A stretch of 64,000 nt of DNA, taken from NCBI GenBank assembly GCA_947449735.1, contig CANFTB010000002.1, forward strand, positions 1-64,000. Direction: 5' to 3'. Shown here one piece after another: positions 34,388 through 42,500 of this stretch. The position numbers were made by a program, and so were the translations under genes. The notes under the pieces are model-generated. The model had not been told where the DNA came from, ran no database searches, and saw nothing but the letters and a program-made list of their open reading frames with translations. The first letter of the stretch is position 1. Each line of letters begins with the position of its first letter. Origin of the DNA: Chthoniobacteraceae bacterium. GTDB taxonomy: Bacteria; Verrucomicrobiota; Verrucomicrobiia; Chthoniobacterales; Chthoniobacteraceae.

Positions 34388-35419
34388 TTACGCTCCCATG
34401 CCGTCTTCAAAGGATCCGCCGGCCGCAGGCCAGTTGAAGTGGTCCCGCACATAGGCGATTCCGTCGGCGCTGGTGAAATCCAGATCCTTGTGGGCGCTCT
34501 CCGCTTCCACCACCAGCGGAGCCGAGGCTGCACCGGTGAGCTTGCAATAACGCTGCGGGTAACCGATTTGCAGCATCAGCTCTGCATACCGCTGCATGTT
34601 CAGGTCGCCCGATCCGAGGTCTGTGAACTGCATGGCGCGCTTGGACCAGAGCGGATCCATCGAACGCAACGGCATGCCGGGACGCACCGTGTGGTTCTTG
34701 ATGTGGCAGGCGAACACGCGGTCGCCGACTTTCAGGAAGCGGCTTTCAAAAGACTCGCCCTCCCAGCAATGGGAAGGATCGGCGTTCACTGCGAGAGACT
34801 CATCCCCGTCGCAAATGGAAACCAGCGAGAGGAACTCTTCTGCCGTGGCGGCCGCCGTGCCCGGATGGATCTCGTGGCAGAGCTTGATTCCCAACTGGCG
34901 CGCATGGGCACGGATCTTGGCGGTCTTTTGAACGAAGCGCTCCTGACCTTCCTTGATAAAATCATAGCCTGGACCGCCCCAGAATCCCCAAGGATATCCC
35001 GTGGCCATTTCCCAGCCGAACGCAACGCCCCAGAACATGGGGAAAATCTTCATGTTCATCTCGGCGAGCAGATCGAGGAGGTGAAGCACGTAGTTCTCGG
35101 CCCACGCTTCGATGGCGGCGGGGGATTGCCTCGCAACGTCCTCGGGAATGAAGGGACGTATGGTCGGGGAACCTGTCCACGCCGTGGTGTGGACCCAGAT
35201 CGGGCAGTGGCCCGAAACTCCGTCCAGACGAAGCCCATGCTGTTCGAATGTACTCAGGATTTCCTTGGCGGATTTGAATCCGCTGCCGTCCTGAAGCATG
35301 TAGTTGCTCGGTTGCGCGCCGGCGGCGCCTGAACGCTTGGCATACGCGAGGAAATCGCCAAGAGACTTTGCGCCGTGTTGGGCGCCTTCGATGGAGGGAT
35401 GATAGACGCTGTGAGCCAT
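34388..35419 (-). CDS. sugar phosphate isomerase/epimerase family protein (xylose-isomerase-like TIM barrel)
   Basis: The protein has 343 residues, no signal peptide. It fits the AP endonuclease 2/xylose isomerase-like TIM-barrel family: LAYAKRSGAAGAQPSNYML, GLRLDGVSGHCPIWVHT, YVLHLLDLLAEMNMKIFPMF, KLCHEIHPGTAAATAEEFLS, LAVNADPSHCWEGESF (metal-binding strand with D and H), VFACHIKNHTVRPGMP, and PLVVEAESAHKDLDF near the end. The conserved Glu, Asp and His in these strands would bind a divalent metal. Family members isomerise or epimerise sugars; the exact substrate is unknown. Confidence 0.85.
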   Translation of the reverse strand: MAHSVYHPSIEGAQHGAKSLGDFLAYAKRSGAAGAQPSNYMLQDGSGFKSAKEILSTFEQHGLRLDGVSGHCPIWVHTTAWTGSPTIRPFIPEDVARQSPAAIEAWAENYVLHLLDLLAEMNMKIFPMFWGVAFGWEMATGYPWGFWGGPGYDFIKEGQERFVQKTAKIRAHARQLGIKLCHEIHPGTAAATAEEFLSLVSICDGDESLAVNADPSHCWEGESFESRFLKVGDRVFACHIKNHTVRPGMPLRSMDPLWSKRAMQFTDLGSGDLNMQRYAELMLQIGYPQRYCKLTGAASAPLVVEAESAHKDLDFTSADGIAYVRDHFNWPAAGGSFEDGMGA

Positions 35420-35554
35420 AAAAGCACAGGCTAGACGCAGGCGGCGATTTTTCGCAAGAGCGGGATTCTGGGGGGAGAAGAATCCCGCGGCGCGGCGTCT
35501 GAATTCTGGAAGCGAATGGTCGCCCGCTCTGAATGGAGGTGCTAGACTGACCCC

Positions 35555-36307
35555 ATGGTTTCCCTTCAGCAGATTACGGAATATCTACGCGGTTATCTCG
35601 CTCTTGAGAGCGTCTCCGACTACCCGCAAGCTTTCAACGGACTGCAGCTGGAAAATCGCGGTGAGGTCACGCGGATTGTGGCGGCGGTGGATGCGTGCGA
35701 GGCGGTGATGGTTGCCGCGGCGGAACACAGGTCCAGTTTGCTGCTGGTGCACCACGGTTTGTTTTGGAATGCCGCCACCCTGACCGGCGCGATGTACCGC
35801 AAGGTGCACGCTGCCGTTGCAGGCGACCTAGCCGTCTACAGTGCCCACCTTCCTCTGGACGTTCACCCCGAGGTGGGAAACAACATCCTTCTGGCAAAAG
35901 CTGTGGGGCTCCACGATTTGGAGCCGTTCCTTCCAATCAAAGGCCAGCTTGCCGGGGTGTCAGGACACTGCGCCCTGTCACGGGACCAGCTGCATGCACG
36001 GCTTGAGGTAGAACTTGGCGCCTCGGTCCACGTTTGCGCAGCCGGTCCTGAGCGCCCGCACCGGGTGGGGGTCGTGACCGGCGGTGCCGGTAGTGAGGTC
36101 GCCCGGGCGGCTGCCGCCGGCGTGGATACTTTCATCACGGGTGAGGGACCGCACTGGAGTTACACACTGGCGGAAGAGCTCGGCGTAAACTTGTTTTACG
36201 GAGGCCACTACGCCACGGAGACATTCGGGGTCAAAGCGCTGGCCGAGCATTTGTCCGGGAAATTCGGTCTGCCATGGGAGTTTATCGATCATCCCACCGG
36301 TTTGTAG
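35555..36307 (+). CDS. Nif3-like dinuclear metal-centre protein (DUF34)
   Basis: The protein has 250 residues, typical for the short bacterial form. The metal-binding motifs are LLLVHHGLFW (H66, H67), YSAHLPLDVHPEVGNN (about 96-110, with D102) and the C-terminal GGHYATETFGVKALAEHL (His and Glu). The family forms hexamers with two metal ions per subunit and is widespread; some members have been linked to GTP cyclohydrolase-like or damage-related functions, but the role here is unknown. It is convergent with the next gene, 16 bases apart. Confidence 0.92.
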   Translation: MVSLQQITEYLRGYLALESVSDYPQAFNGLQLENRGEVTRIVAAVDACEAVMVAAAEHRSSLLLVHHGLFWNAATLTGAMYRKVHAAVAGDLAVYSAHLPLDVHPEVGNNILLAKAVGLHDLEPFLPIKGQLAGVSGHCALSRDQLHARLEVELGASVHVCAAGPERPHRVGVVTGGAGSEVARAAAAGVDTFITGEGPHWSYTLAEELGVNLFYGGHYATETFGVKALAEHLSGKFGLPWEFIDHPTGL

Positions 36308-36323
36308 CCAAGGCGCTCTTTGC

Positions 36324-37607
36324 TCACGGCAAAGCGATCCGTCCGCTGGAGAAGGTTTCCAAAAACCTGCACCATTCGCCGGGGGACAGCGGAAATTTGC
36401 CCCTTCTGTACTCCTCGCTGATGAACGCACCCAGTAGACTGAAGGCTTTTGGAGAGCTTGTTTCAGTCCAGATATCTGGTCTGTCCGAAAAGTAGTTGCC
36501 CGTCAGAAGCAAAGCCTGAAACGCCTTGTCTTTGTTCATGACGCCTTTGTCGATGATCTCTTGGTTGCGGGTGCTCAAGGCCATGCGCAACCCCGACAGA
36601 ATCGCCGGCGCATCCGGGTCGTCCACTTTGAGAACCGCCGCCAACTCCGCAAGCGCGCGCACCATGATATAGTGGTACGCAGGCCTTGCGTTGTGCGGAT
36701 CAGCCCAGCGCCCGGCGTTGATTCCGTGCTTTAACTGGCCCGGGAGAACGCCGAGGGCTGCTTTGCGGATCGCCCCTTTGCGGAAGCGTTCGTCGCCTGT
36801 GGCGGTGTAGGCTCTTGCGAGTAAAAAGACTGAGAAGCTGTTGTAGTTCCAGTTGGGAACCAGCGGCCTTGTCAGCGCCCATTCGCTTGCTCTCAGTGCG
36901 GACTCTTTGACCCGCTCGTCTCCTGATGTGGTAAACCACTCCCACATCGCAACGCCGCATTCGCCGTTGTCGAATTGCAGGCCTCCATCGTTCCGGTCGT
37001 CGAAGACCCAGCCGTTGCGTGCGATTTGCGAGATGCTTCCGTCTTTTTCCGCCCTGGCGATAAAGTCGGACGCGACTTCCATCGCGCGAGCGTCTGAAGT
37101 CCCTTTAGCCGCTGGAAACGGGAAGCAGTCAGCCCCGCATTCCTTTTGGGCTCGCATCAAAAACTCCGACGCTGCAGCGGCCAAGTCCCGTACCTCGGTG
37201 GTATCGTAACCGGCCCGCAGAGCAGCAGTCGCTCCGGAAAGAACCGAGGCCACGGCCCGAAGCGGTACGGTCATGGTTTCGGGGCGCGTGTCTGGTTTCC
37301 AAGGCAGCCTCGGACCTAACTTTACGAAGAACGGTTCGAAGGCGGCGAAGGCTTCTTCCTTTGAGAGAGGCTTGGAATCGCCGGGAACAGGGTGGAACGT
37401 GTCTTTCTTTTCCGGAGTTCCGGCCTTTGGCCCAAGGCGGTTAATCGATGACGAAACTAGAGCTTCTATGCTGACTGCATCTTCTTTTTGCAGAGCATCC
37501 TGAAGCGCTTCCCTTTCTTTTTTGGGCGATTGGGCCGCGAAGAGGGGTTGCCCTCCAAGCAGGAGGAGAGCCGCGATACGGGCTCTCCTTCTAGTTGGCG
37601 CCTTCAT
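36324..37607 (-). CDS. exported helical-toroid-like hypothetical protein
   Basis: The protein has 427 residues. A signal peptide is present (RRRARIAALLLLGGQPLFA, residues about 6-25). The remainder is rich in paired helices and aromatic residues: RNGWVFDDRNDGGLQFDNGE, CGVAMWEWFTTSGDERVKES, VPNWNYNSFSVFLLARAYTA, then RWADPHNARPAYHYIMVRAL. This spacing of helix pairs resembles the (alpha/alpha)6 toroid used by many polysaccharide-active enzymes and lyases, but I cannot assign a family or catalytic residues. It lies 22 bases downstream of guaA on the same strand and is probably co-transcribed with it. Confidence 0.75.
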   Translation of the reverse strand: MKAPTRRRARIAALLLLGGQPLFAAQSPKKEREALQDALQKEDAVSIEALVSSSINRLGPKAGTPEKKDTFHPVPGDSKPLSKEEAFAAFEPFFVKLGPRLPWKPDTRPETMTVPLRAVASVLSGATAALRAGYDTTEVRDLAAAASEFLMRAQKECGADCFPFPAAKGTSDARAMEVASDFIARAEKDGSISQIARNGWVFDDRNDGGLQFDNGECGVAMWEWFTTSGDERVKESALRASEWALTRPLVPNWNYNSFSVFLLARAYTATGDERFRKGAIRKAALGVLPGQLKHGINAGRWADPHNARPAYHYIMVRALAELAAVLKVDDPDAPAILSGLRMALSTRNQEIIDKGVMNKDKAFQALLLTGNYFSDRPDIWTETSSPKAFSLLGAFISEEYRRGKFPLSPGEWCRFLETFSSGRIALP

Positions 37608-37629
37608 TGGGATCCGGTGTCTACGGTTT

Positions 37630-39210
37630 CTACTCCCACTCGATCGTTGCCGGAGGCTTCGATGAGATGTCGTAAACCACGCGGTTCACGCCTTTGACCT
37701 CGTTGATGATTCTCGATGAAATCTTCGCGAGCAGGGCGTAGGGGAGTTTGACCCAGTCGGCGGTCATGCCGTCCTGGCTCTCCACAATCCGAAGCGCCAC
37801 CGTGTTCTCGTAGGTGCGCTCGTCGCCCATCACGCCAACCGAACGCACTGGGAGCAGCACGGCGAAGCTCTGCCAAACCTTGTAGTACCATTTGGACGCC
37901 TTCATCTCGGCGACAACGATGGAGTCGGCCTCCCTCAATACGGACAGGCGTTCGCGTGTGATGTCTCCCAGAATACGCACGGCAAGCCCTGGTCCCGGGA
38001 ACGGCTGCCGCTGGACGACCTCCTTCGGAAGTCCCAGCTCGGTCCCGACTTCGCGCACTTCGTCCTTGAACAATTCGCGCAGCGGCTCGACCAGTGCGAA
38101 CTTCATCCGCTTCGGAAGGCCCCCCACATTGTGGTGGCTCTTGATGAGCGCGGCAGGGTTCCCCGCGATGGCAACGCTTTCAATCACGTCTGGATAAAGC
38201 GTTCCCTGCGCCAGAAACTTGAATGCCGGCGCCGCGCCCTTTCCTTTGCGCTTGGAGAGCTTCGTGACGGCGTCTTCAAACACCTTGATGAACTCGCGCC
38301 CGATGATGCGCCGTTTGCGTTCGGGATCGGTGACGCCCTTGAGCTTCGTGAGAAAGCGGGTGGTCGCATTGACCACCTGCAACTTCATCTGGAAGTTGTC
38401 CCCGAAGAGTTTGCGGACCGCTTCCTCTTCATTGGCGCGAAGGAGGCCGTTGTTTACAAACACGCAGGTGAGCTGGTCGCCGATGGCCCTGTGGATGAGC
38501 GCCGCCGCCACGCTAGAGTCCACTCCGCCGCTGAGGCCTAGAATGACGTGGTCCTTGCCCACCTGTTCGCGGATGCGTTCGCAGGTTTCCTCAATAAAGG
38601 AGCCCATGGTCCAGTCACCGGCAAAGCCGCACACCTCGAAGAGGAAGTTCGCGATGATCTCCTTGCCTTTCGGCGTGTGGACGACTTCCGGATGGAACTG
38701 GAGGCCGAAGAATTTTTTCGAAGGATGTTCGATTGCGGCGTATGGGCTGTTCGCGGTCTTTGCCACGGTGCGGAATCCGGCCGGCAGTTTGGTCAGCTTG
38801 TCCCCGTGCGAGTTCCAGATGTCCAGCGACTCTCCCAGCCCTTCAAACAAGGCGCTTTCTCGGACGACCTCGAGTTTTCCCATCCCGTACTCGCGCTGCT
38901 CTGAATGCTCCACCTTGCCGCCCAGATGGTGTCCCATCAGCTGCATGCCGTAGCAGATACCGAGCACCGGAATGCCGAGGTTGAAGAGCTCCGGATCCGG
39001 TTGCGGCGCTTTCTTGCCGTACACGCTCGCCGGACCGCCGGAGAGGATGATCCCTTTTGGAGCGAGTTTTCGAATCGCCGCAGCCTTCGTGTCGAAGGGC
39101 ACGATTTGCGAGTAGACGTGCGACTCGCGGACGCGGCGCGCGATGACCTGCGTGTATTGGGATCCGAAATCCAGGATGAGCAGACGGCTGTGTGCGGACG
39201 GGGTAGACAT
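37630..39210 (-). CDS. guaA: GMP synthase (glutamine-hydrolysing)
   Basis: The protein has 526 residues. The N-terminal class I glutamine amidotransferase has its catalytic Cys in [17 protein letters not shown] (C86), with the His/Glu pair in [13 protein letters not shown]. The PP-loop ATP pyrophosphatase holds [19 protein letters not shown] (about 225-243). The C-terminal dimerisation domain ends [11 protein letters not shown], the standard ending. It converts XMP to GMP. It starts 12 bases after a small lipoprotein gene and is followed closely by the secreted toroid-like gene. Confidence 0.97.
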   Translation of the reverse strand: MSTPSAHSRLLILDFGSQYTQVIARRVRESHVYSQIVPFDTKAAAIRKLAPKGIILSGGPASVYGKKAPQPDPELFNLGIPVLGICYGMQLMGHHLGGKVEHSEQREYGMGKLEVVRESALFEGLGESLDIWNSHGDKLTKLPAGFRTVAKTANSPYAAIEHPSKKFFGLQFHPEVVHTPKGKEIIANFLFEVCGFAGDWTMGSFIEETCERIREQVGKDHVILGLSGGVDSSVAAALIHRAIGDQLTCVFVNNGLLRANEEEAVRKLFGDNFQMKLQVVNATTRFLTKLKGVTDPERKRRIIGREFIKVFEDAVTKLSKRKGKGAAPAFKFLAQGTLYPDVIESVAIAGNPAALIKSHHNVGGLPKRMKFALVEPLRELFKDEVREVGTELGLPKEVVQRQPFPGPGLAVRILGDITRERLSVLREADSIVVAEMKASKWYYKVWQSFAVLLPVRSVGVMGDERTYENTVALRIVESQDGMTADWVKLPYALLAKISSRIINEVKGVNRVVYDISSKPPATIEWE

Positions 39211-39222
39211 GGGAAAATGGAG

Positions 39223-39408
39223 TTAGCGGCTCTGGTTGAGGGAGGAAGAGGCAGAGTCAGGCGTTGCGATATAGAGAGTTCCCTGGCCCATGACGCCTTT
39301 TTGAAATTTCTCGCCGATGCCCTGCGAGCCTGAGGGCAGTTCGGATTCGCAAGCGCTGAAAAGCAGCGTCACAGCGAGAGCGGCGGCTAGGGCAAGAAGG
39401 GCTTTCAT
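39223..39408 (-). CDS. small lipoprotein
   Basis: The protein has 61 residues. MKALLALAAALAVTLLFSAC is a lipoprotein signal with a lipobox LFSAC and Cys at residue 20. The mature part is about 42 residues, Ser/Gly/Gln-rich (ESELPSGSQGIGEKFQKG) and probably unfolded. It lies 12 bases before guaA on the same strand. Such very small lipoproteins (often with a GEKFQ(K/R)G segment) are seen next to other genes in Verrucomicrobia, but I know no function. Confidence 0.75.
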   Translation of the reverse strand: MKALLALAAALAVTLLFSACESELPSGSQGIGEKFQKGVMGQGTLYIATPDSASSSLNQSR

Positions 39409-39457
39409 TTTGGGCGTTATAATGTGTTCGGATTGAATAGTCTAACTGTCAAAATGG

Positions 39458-39487
39458 CGAGCCCGGCACTGGGTGGCGCCGGGCTCG
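39458..39487 (-). terminator. hairpin terminator downstream of the SGNH hydrolase gene
   Basis: CGAGCCCGGC (39458-39467) pairs perfectly with GCCGGGCTCG (39478-39487), 10-base stem and 10-base loop. Read on the minus strand it is followed by CCATTTTGAC, a short T-rich tract, so it most likely ends transcription from the 39545-40336 gene. It also separates that gene from the lipoprotein-guaA operon. Confidence 0.75.
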
Positions 39488-39544
39488 GGTCGAAAGAGCG
39501 CTCCCATAGGGGGGCTCCTTTACGAGTCGTTTTCGGGCTCGATA

Positions 39545-40336
39545 TTACTGCATTAGCTTCGCAAGGGAAGGCGCGATCGCGTCCGCCCAAATCTGGTAGC
39601 CCTTGTTGGTGAGATGCAGGAAGTCGTGCATGGTGTCCTTGGAGATGGAGCCGTCGGGTTCGAGGAACTTGTCTCCGATGTCCAAGAAGAAGACGTTTTT
39701 GCCGTCATCCAGTTTGGAGATCTGCGCGTTCACAGCCTTTAGTTTTTCGCGCGATGGATTGGGCTTTTCGCCCCGCGGGAATACGGCCAGAAGGAGCACC
39801 TTGGTGGCAGGCGTCTTCTGGCGGAAGGTCTCGACAATTTTAACCACGCCGGAGGCAATGCCCTCCGCCGGATCACTGCCCGAGTTGTTGGTTCCGATCA
39901 TAATCACGACTGTTTTCGGAGTGAAACCGTCGAGTTCGCCATTGAGGATGCGCCAGAGCACGTGCTGGGTGCGGTCGCCGCCGATGCCGAAGTTAGCCGG
40001 GTTGTATTGTCCGAAGGCAGCAGTCCAGATGTCCTTTTTGCCGCCCCAACCGGCTGTAATGGAGTCCCCTAGGAAGAGAAGCTTGGCCTGGTTTTCCTTG
40101 GCGATCTTTACGAAATTCGTGTGGGCGGCCAGAAACCCCGCATTCACGTCGCCAGTCTTCGGATCCATTTTTGGCGCTGCAACATCGGGAGCCTGGGGTG
40201 GAAGCGGAGCGACTGTCGCCGCCGGAGCGCTGGCCGCTGGCGGATTTGCAGCCGGAGCAGGAGGGGTATTTTGAGCAAGAAGCGATGTTGCGCCGCACAG
40301 TGCCAGCGTGAGTAGGGGGAGCGTGGTTTTTGTCAT
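39545..40336 (-). CDS. exported SGNH/GDSL hydrolase
   Basis: The protein has 263 residues. Signal peptide about 1-21 (LPLLTLALCGATSLLAQ), then a Pro/Ala linker (22-58). SGNH blocks follow: block I LLFLGDSITAGWGG (Ser92), block II NFGIGGDRTQHVLWRI, block III VVIMIGTNNSGSDPAEG, block V MHDFLHLTNKGYQIWADAI with catalytic Asp and His. The nearest known type is PAF-acetylhydrolase-like/acyl-esterase lipase group, common in Verrucomicrobia for deacetylating sugars. Substrate unknown. Followed by a terminator hairpin. Confidence 0.88.
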   Translation of the reverse strand: MTKTTLPLLTLALCGATSLLAQNTPPAPAANPPAASAPAATVAPLPPQAPDVAAPKMDPKTGDVNAGFLAAHTNFVKIAKENQAKLLFLGDSITAGWGGKKDIWTAAFGQYNPANFGIGGDRTQHVLWRILNGELDGFTPKTVVIMIGTNNSGSDPAEGIASGVVKIVETFRQKTPATKVLLLAVFPRGEKPNPSREKLKAVNAQISKLDDGKNVFFLDIGDKFLEPDGSISKDTMHDFLHLTNKGYQIWADAIAPSLAKLMQ

Positions 40337-40621
40337 GGAAACGACCTTCTACGGAAAGAGAGGGCCGCGGTCGATAGGGAAGCGCTCCGGTGCGGCGCGT
40401 ACTGCTGTTTCTGGAATAGTGTCTGCGCCAGGTTGAATCGAATGTTTGCGCAACCGGTGTTTAAATCGGATGCGGGGGGAGGTTTTAGCGGATTGTAGGG
40501 ATGCGTCAGTTCTGGGAGGGTGGGCTAGTCAGTCCTCCTCCATTTAGCTTCACCATCCCATGCGCCGCACCTTCTTGCGTAAATATATATTGCTCGATTT
40601 GATTTGTTTAGGTGCGAAAAG

Positions 40622-42256
40622 ATGAATTCTGAAAACAAAATGAAACGCGTCTTCCTAGCCTCGTTGACACTCGTTCTGGGCTGTCTCATGACCGGCGCCT
40701 CCAACGCTGCGACCCGCCCCAATGTGCTCGTCATTCTTGCGGATGATTTGGGCTTTTCCGACCTTGGTTGCTACGGAGGGGATATCGAGACCCCAAATTT
40801 GGACGCGCTTGCCTCCAACGGTCTTCGATTCACCCAGTTTTACAACACCGCAAGATGCTGGCCTTCGCGCGCCGCTCTGCTGACAGGTTATTATGCCCAG
40901 CAGGTGCGCCGCGACGTGCTTCCCGGCGCATTCGCGGGGGGAAAAGGTGCTGGAGGAAAGGGAGCCCGGCCTGTTTGGGCGCCTCTGGTGAGTACGCTGC
41001 TTTCTGAGAACGGCTACCAGTGCTACCATTCGGGTAAGTGGCACGTGGACGGCGAGCCTTTGAAGAACGGTTTTTCGCGCAGCTTTGAAGCGGCGGCAAA
41101 AGGGGAGAGCAACTATTTCAAGGCTTTTGGAACAACCGAGGAGGGCCGCCAGGTGGAGCAGACGCCCGACTACTATATTACCACGGCTGTCGCCGGGCAT
41201 GCGGTGAAGTGCCTCAAGGATCATGCGGAGAAGTTTTCGGACAAACCCTTCTTTCAATACATCGCGTTCACTGCGCCCCATTTTCCCCTCCAAGCGCCCG
41301 AAGCGGATATTGCAAAGTATCGAGACCGTTACTTAAAGGGTTGGAATGCCGTTTCTTCTGAGCGTCATGCGAGGATGACAGCGCTTGGGATTACCCGCAA
41401 CGCGCTGCCGGAGATGGAACGGGAAGTGGGACCGCCCTACCGTTTTCCTGAGGTGATGGACAAGCTGGGAGGGAACGAGGTGATGTTTCCGGTGCCGTGG
41501 GGCGAGCTCTCAGGGGGGCAGCGCAATTTTCAAGCAACGAAGATGGCGATTCACGCCGCGATGGTGGACCGCATGGATCAGGAAATCGGGAGGGTCCTGG
41601 CACAATTGAAAGCCATGGGAGCCCTTGAGAACACTTTGATCATGTTTGCCTCCGACAATGGCGCGAGTGCGGAGATGATGATCCGGGGCGACGGGCACGA
41701 CCCCTCAGCCGCTCCTGGATCGGCCTCGACGTTCTTGTGTCTGGGCCCGGGTTGGTCGAGCGCCTCGAACACGCCCTTCCGCCGGCACAAGACCTGGGTG
41801 CATGAGGGGGGGATTTCGACGCCTTTCATTGTCCACTGGCCCGCCGGAGTTTCCGCGCGTGGCGAACTCCGGCATCATCCGGGGCATCTGGTGGACGTCG
41901 TGCCGACTTTGTTGGAGCTGACTGGAATCCAGAAGACGGCGGAGCGCGGCGGGGTGGCCGTGCCCGCAGCACCCGGTCACAGTTTTGCGGACGTGCTCAG
42001 GCGGGATGAGCCGGCGATGCGCGGATCCCTCTGGTGGATGCATGACAAACATCGCGCATTGCGGCAGGGGGACTGGAAGCTGGTGGCGCTCGCGGACGGC
42101 CCCTGGGAGCTCTACGATTTGGGAAAGGACCGGGGTGAGTCGCGGAACCTGGCCGCCGAGCAGCCCGAGCGGGTCAAGGAACTGGAGGGGCTTTGGACCC
42201 GCCAGTTTGAGGAGACGGTCCGGTTGGTGAAATCGATTCCTGCCGATAGCAAATAA
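40622..42256 (+). CDS. exported type I sulfatase (formylglycine-dependent)
   Basis: The protein has 544 residues from the ATG at 40622, which has AGGTG about eight bases before it. A start at 40640 (MKRVFLASLTLVLG) is also possible. A TTG at 40604 is rejected. A signal peptide is followed by NVLVILADDLGFSDLGCYGG, the metal-binding strand. The formylglycine motif is C79-W-P-S-R83 (CWPSRAALLTGYY). Further blocks are SGKWHVDGEPL, MFASDNGASAEMMIRGDG and the closing KLVALADGPWELYDLGKDRG. It would hydrolyse sulfate esters from polysaccharides or other molecules outside the cell after maturation by a formylglycine-generating enzyme not seen in this window. Confidence 0.92.
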   Translation: MNSENKMKRVFLASLTLVLGCLMTGASNAATRPNVLVILADDLGFSDLGCYGGDIETPNLDALASNGLRFTQFYNTARCWPSRAALLTGYYAQQVRRDVLPGAFAGGKGAGGKGARPVWAPLVSTLLSENGYQCYHSGKWHVDGEPLKNGFSRSFEAAAKGESNYFKAFGTTEEGRQVEQTPDYYITTAVAGHAVKCLKDHAEKFSDKPFFQYIAFTAPHFPLQAPEADIAKYRDRYLKGWNAVSSERHARMTALGITRNALPEMEREVGPPYRFPEVMDKLGGNEVMFPVPWGELSGGQRNFQATKMAIHAAMVDRMDQEIGRVLAQLKAMGALENTLIMFASDNGASAEMMIRGDGHDPSAAPGSASTFLCLGPGWSSASNTPFRRHKTWVHEGGISTPFIVHWPAGVSARGELRHHPGHLVDVVPTLLELTGIQKTAERGGVAVPAAPGHSFADVLRRDEPAMRGSLWWMHDKHRALRQGDWKLVALADGPWELYDLGKDRGESRNLAAEQPERVKELEGLWTRQFEETVRLVKSIPADSK

Positions 42257-42361
42257 TGGTTTGAGGCAGGGTTGGTGATTAAGTGATCTATTTTCAAATG
42301 GAAGGATTCGTGCGCAGGTTTACAGGACTCACTAGGTTTATGACGCGTTGAGAGGCGCCAA

Positions 42362-42397
42362 GGGCCCCGTCTCGGAGCCCGATTCGTGCACTTTTTT
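42362..42397 (+). terminator. probable terminator downstream of the sulfatase gene
   Basis: GGGCcCCG (42362-42369) pairs with CGGaGCCC (42373-42380), a 7-pair stem with one mismatch and a 3-base loop, followed after a short spacer by six T (42392-42397). It fits a weak Rho-independent terminator between the sulfatase and the giant gene. Confidence 0.45.
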
Positions 42398-42500
42398 GCC
42401 CATTTCGTAAATTAGGCCTGTATGGTTTGTTTCATTTAGTTTGTAAATTACGGGGTTTATTCGCCGCAGAAACCTAACTAGTTTTTGTCGATTAGATTTT

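Noticed and set aside
34439..35332. Plus-strand frame of 297 residues opposite the TIM-barrel gene
   Set aside because: The minus-strand gene has conserved metal-binding strands and a terminator at its end; the plus frame has neither.
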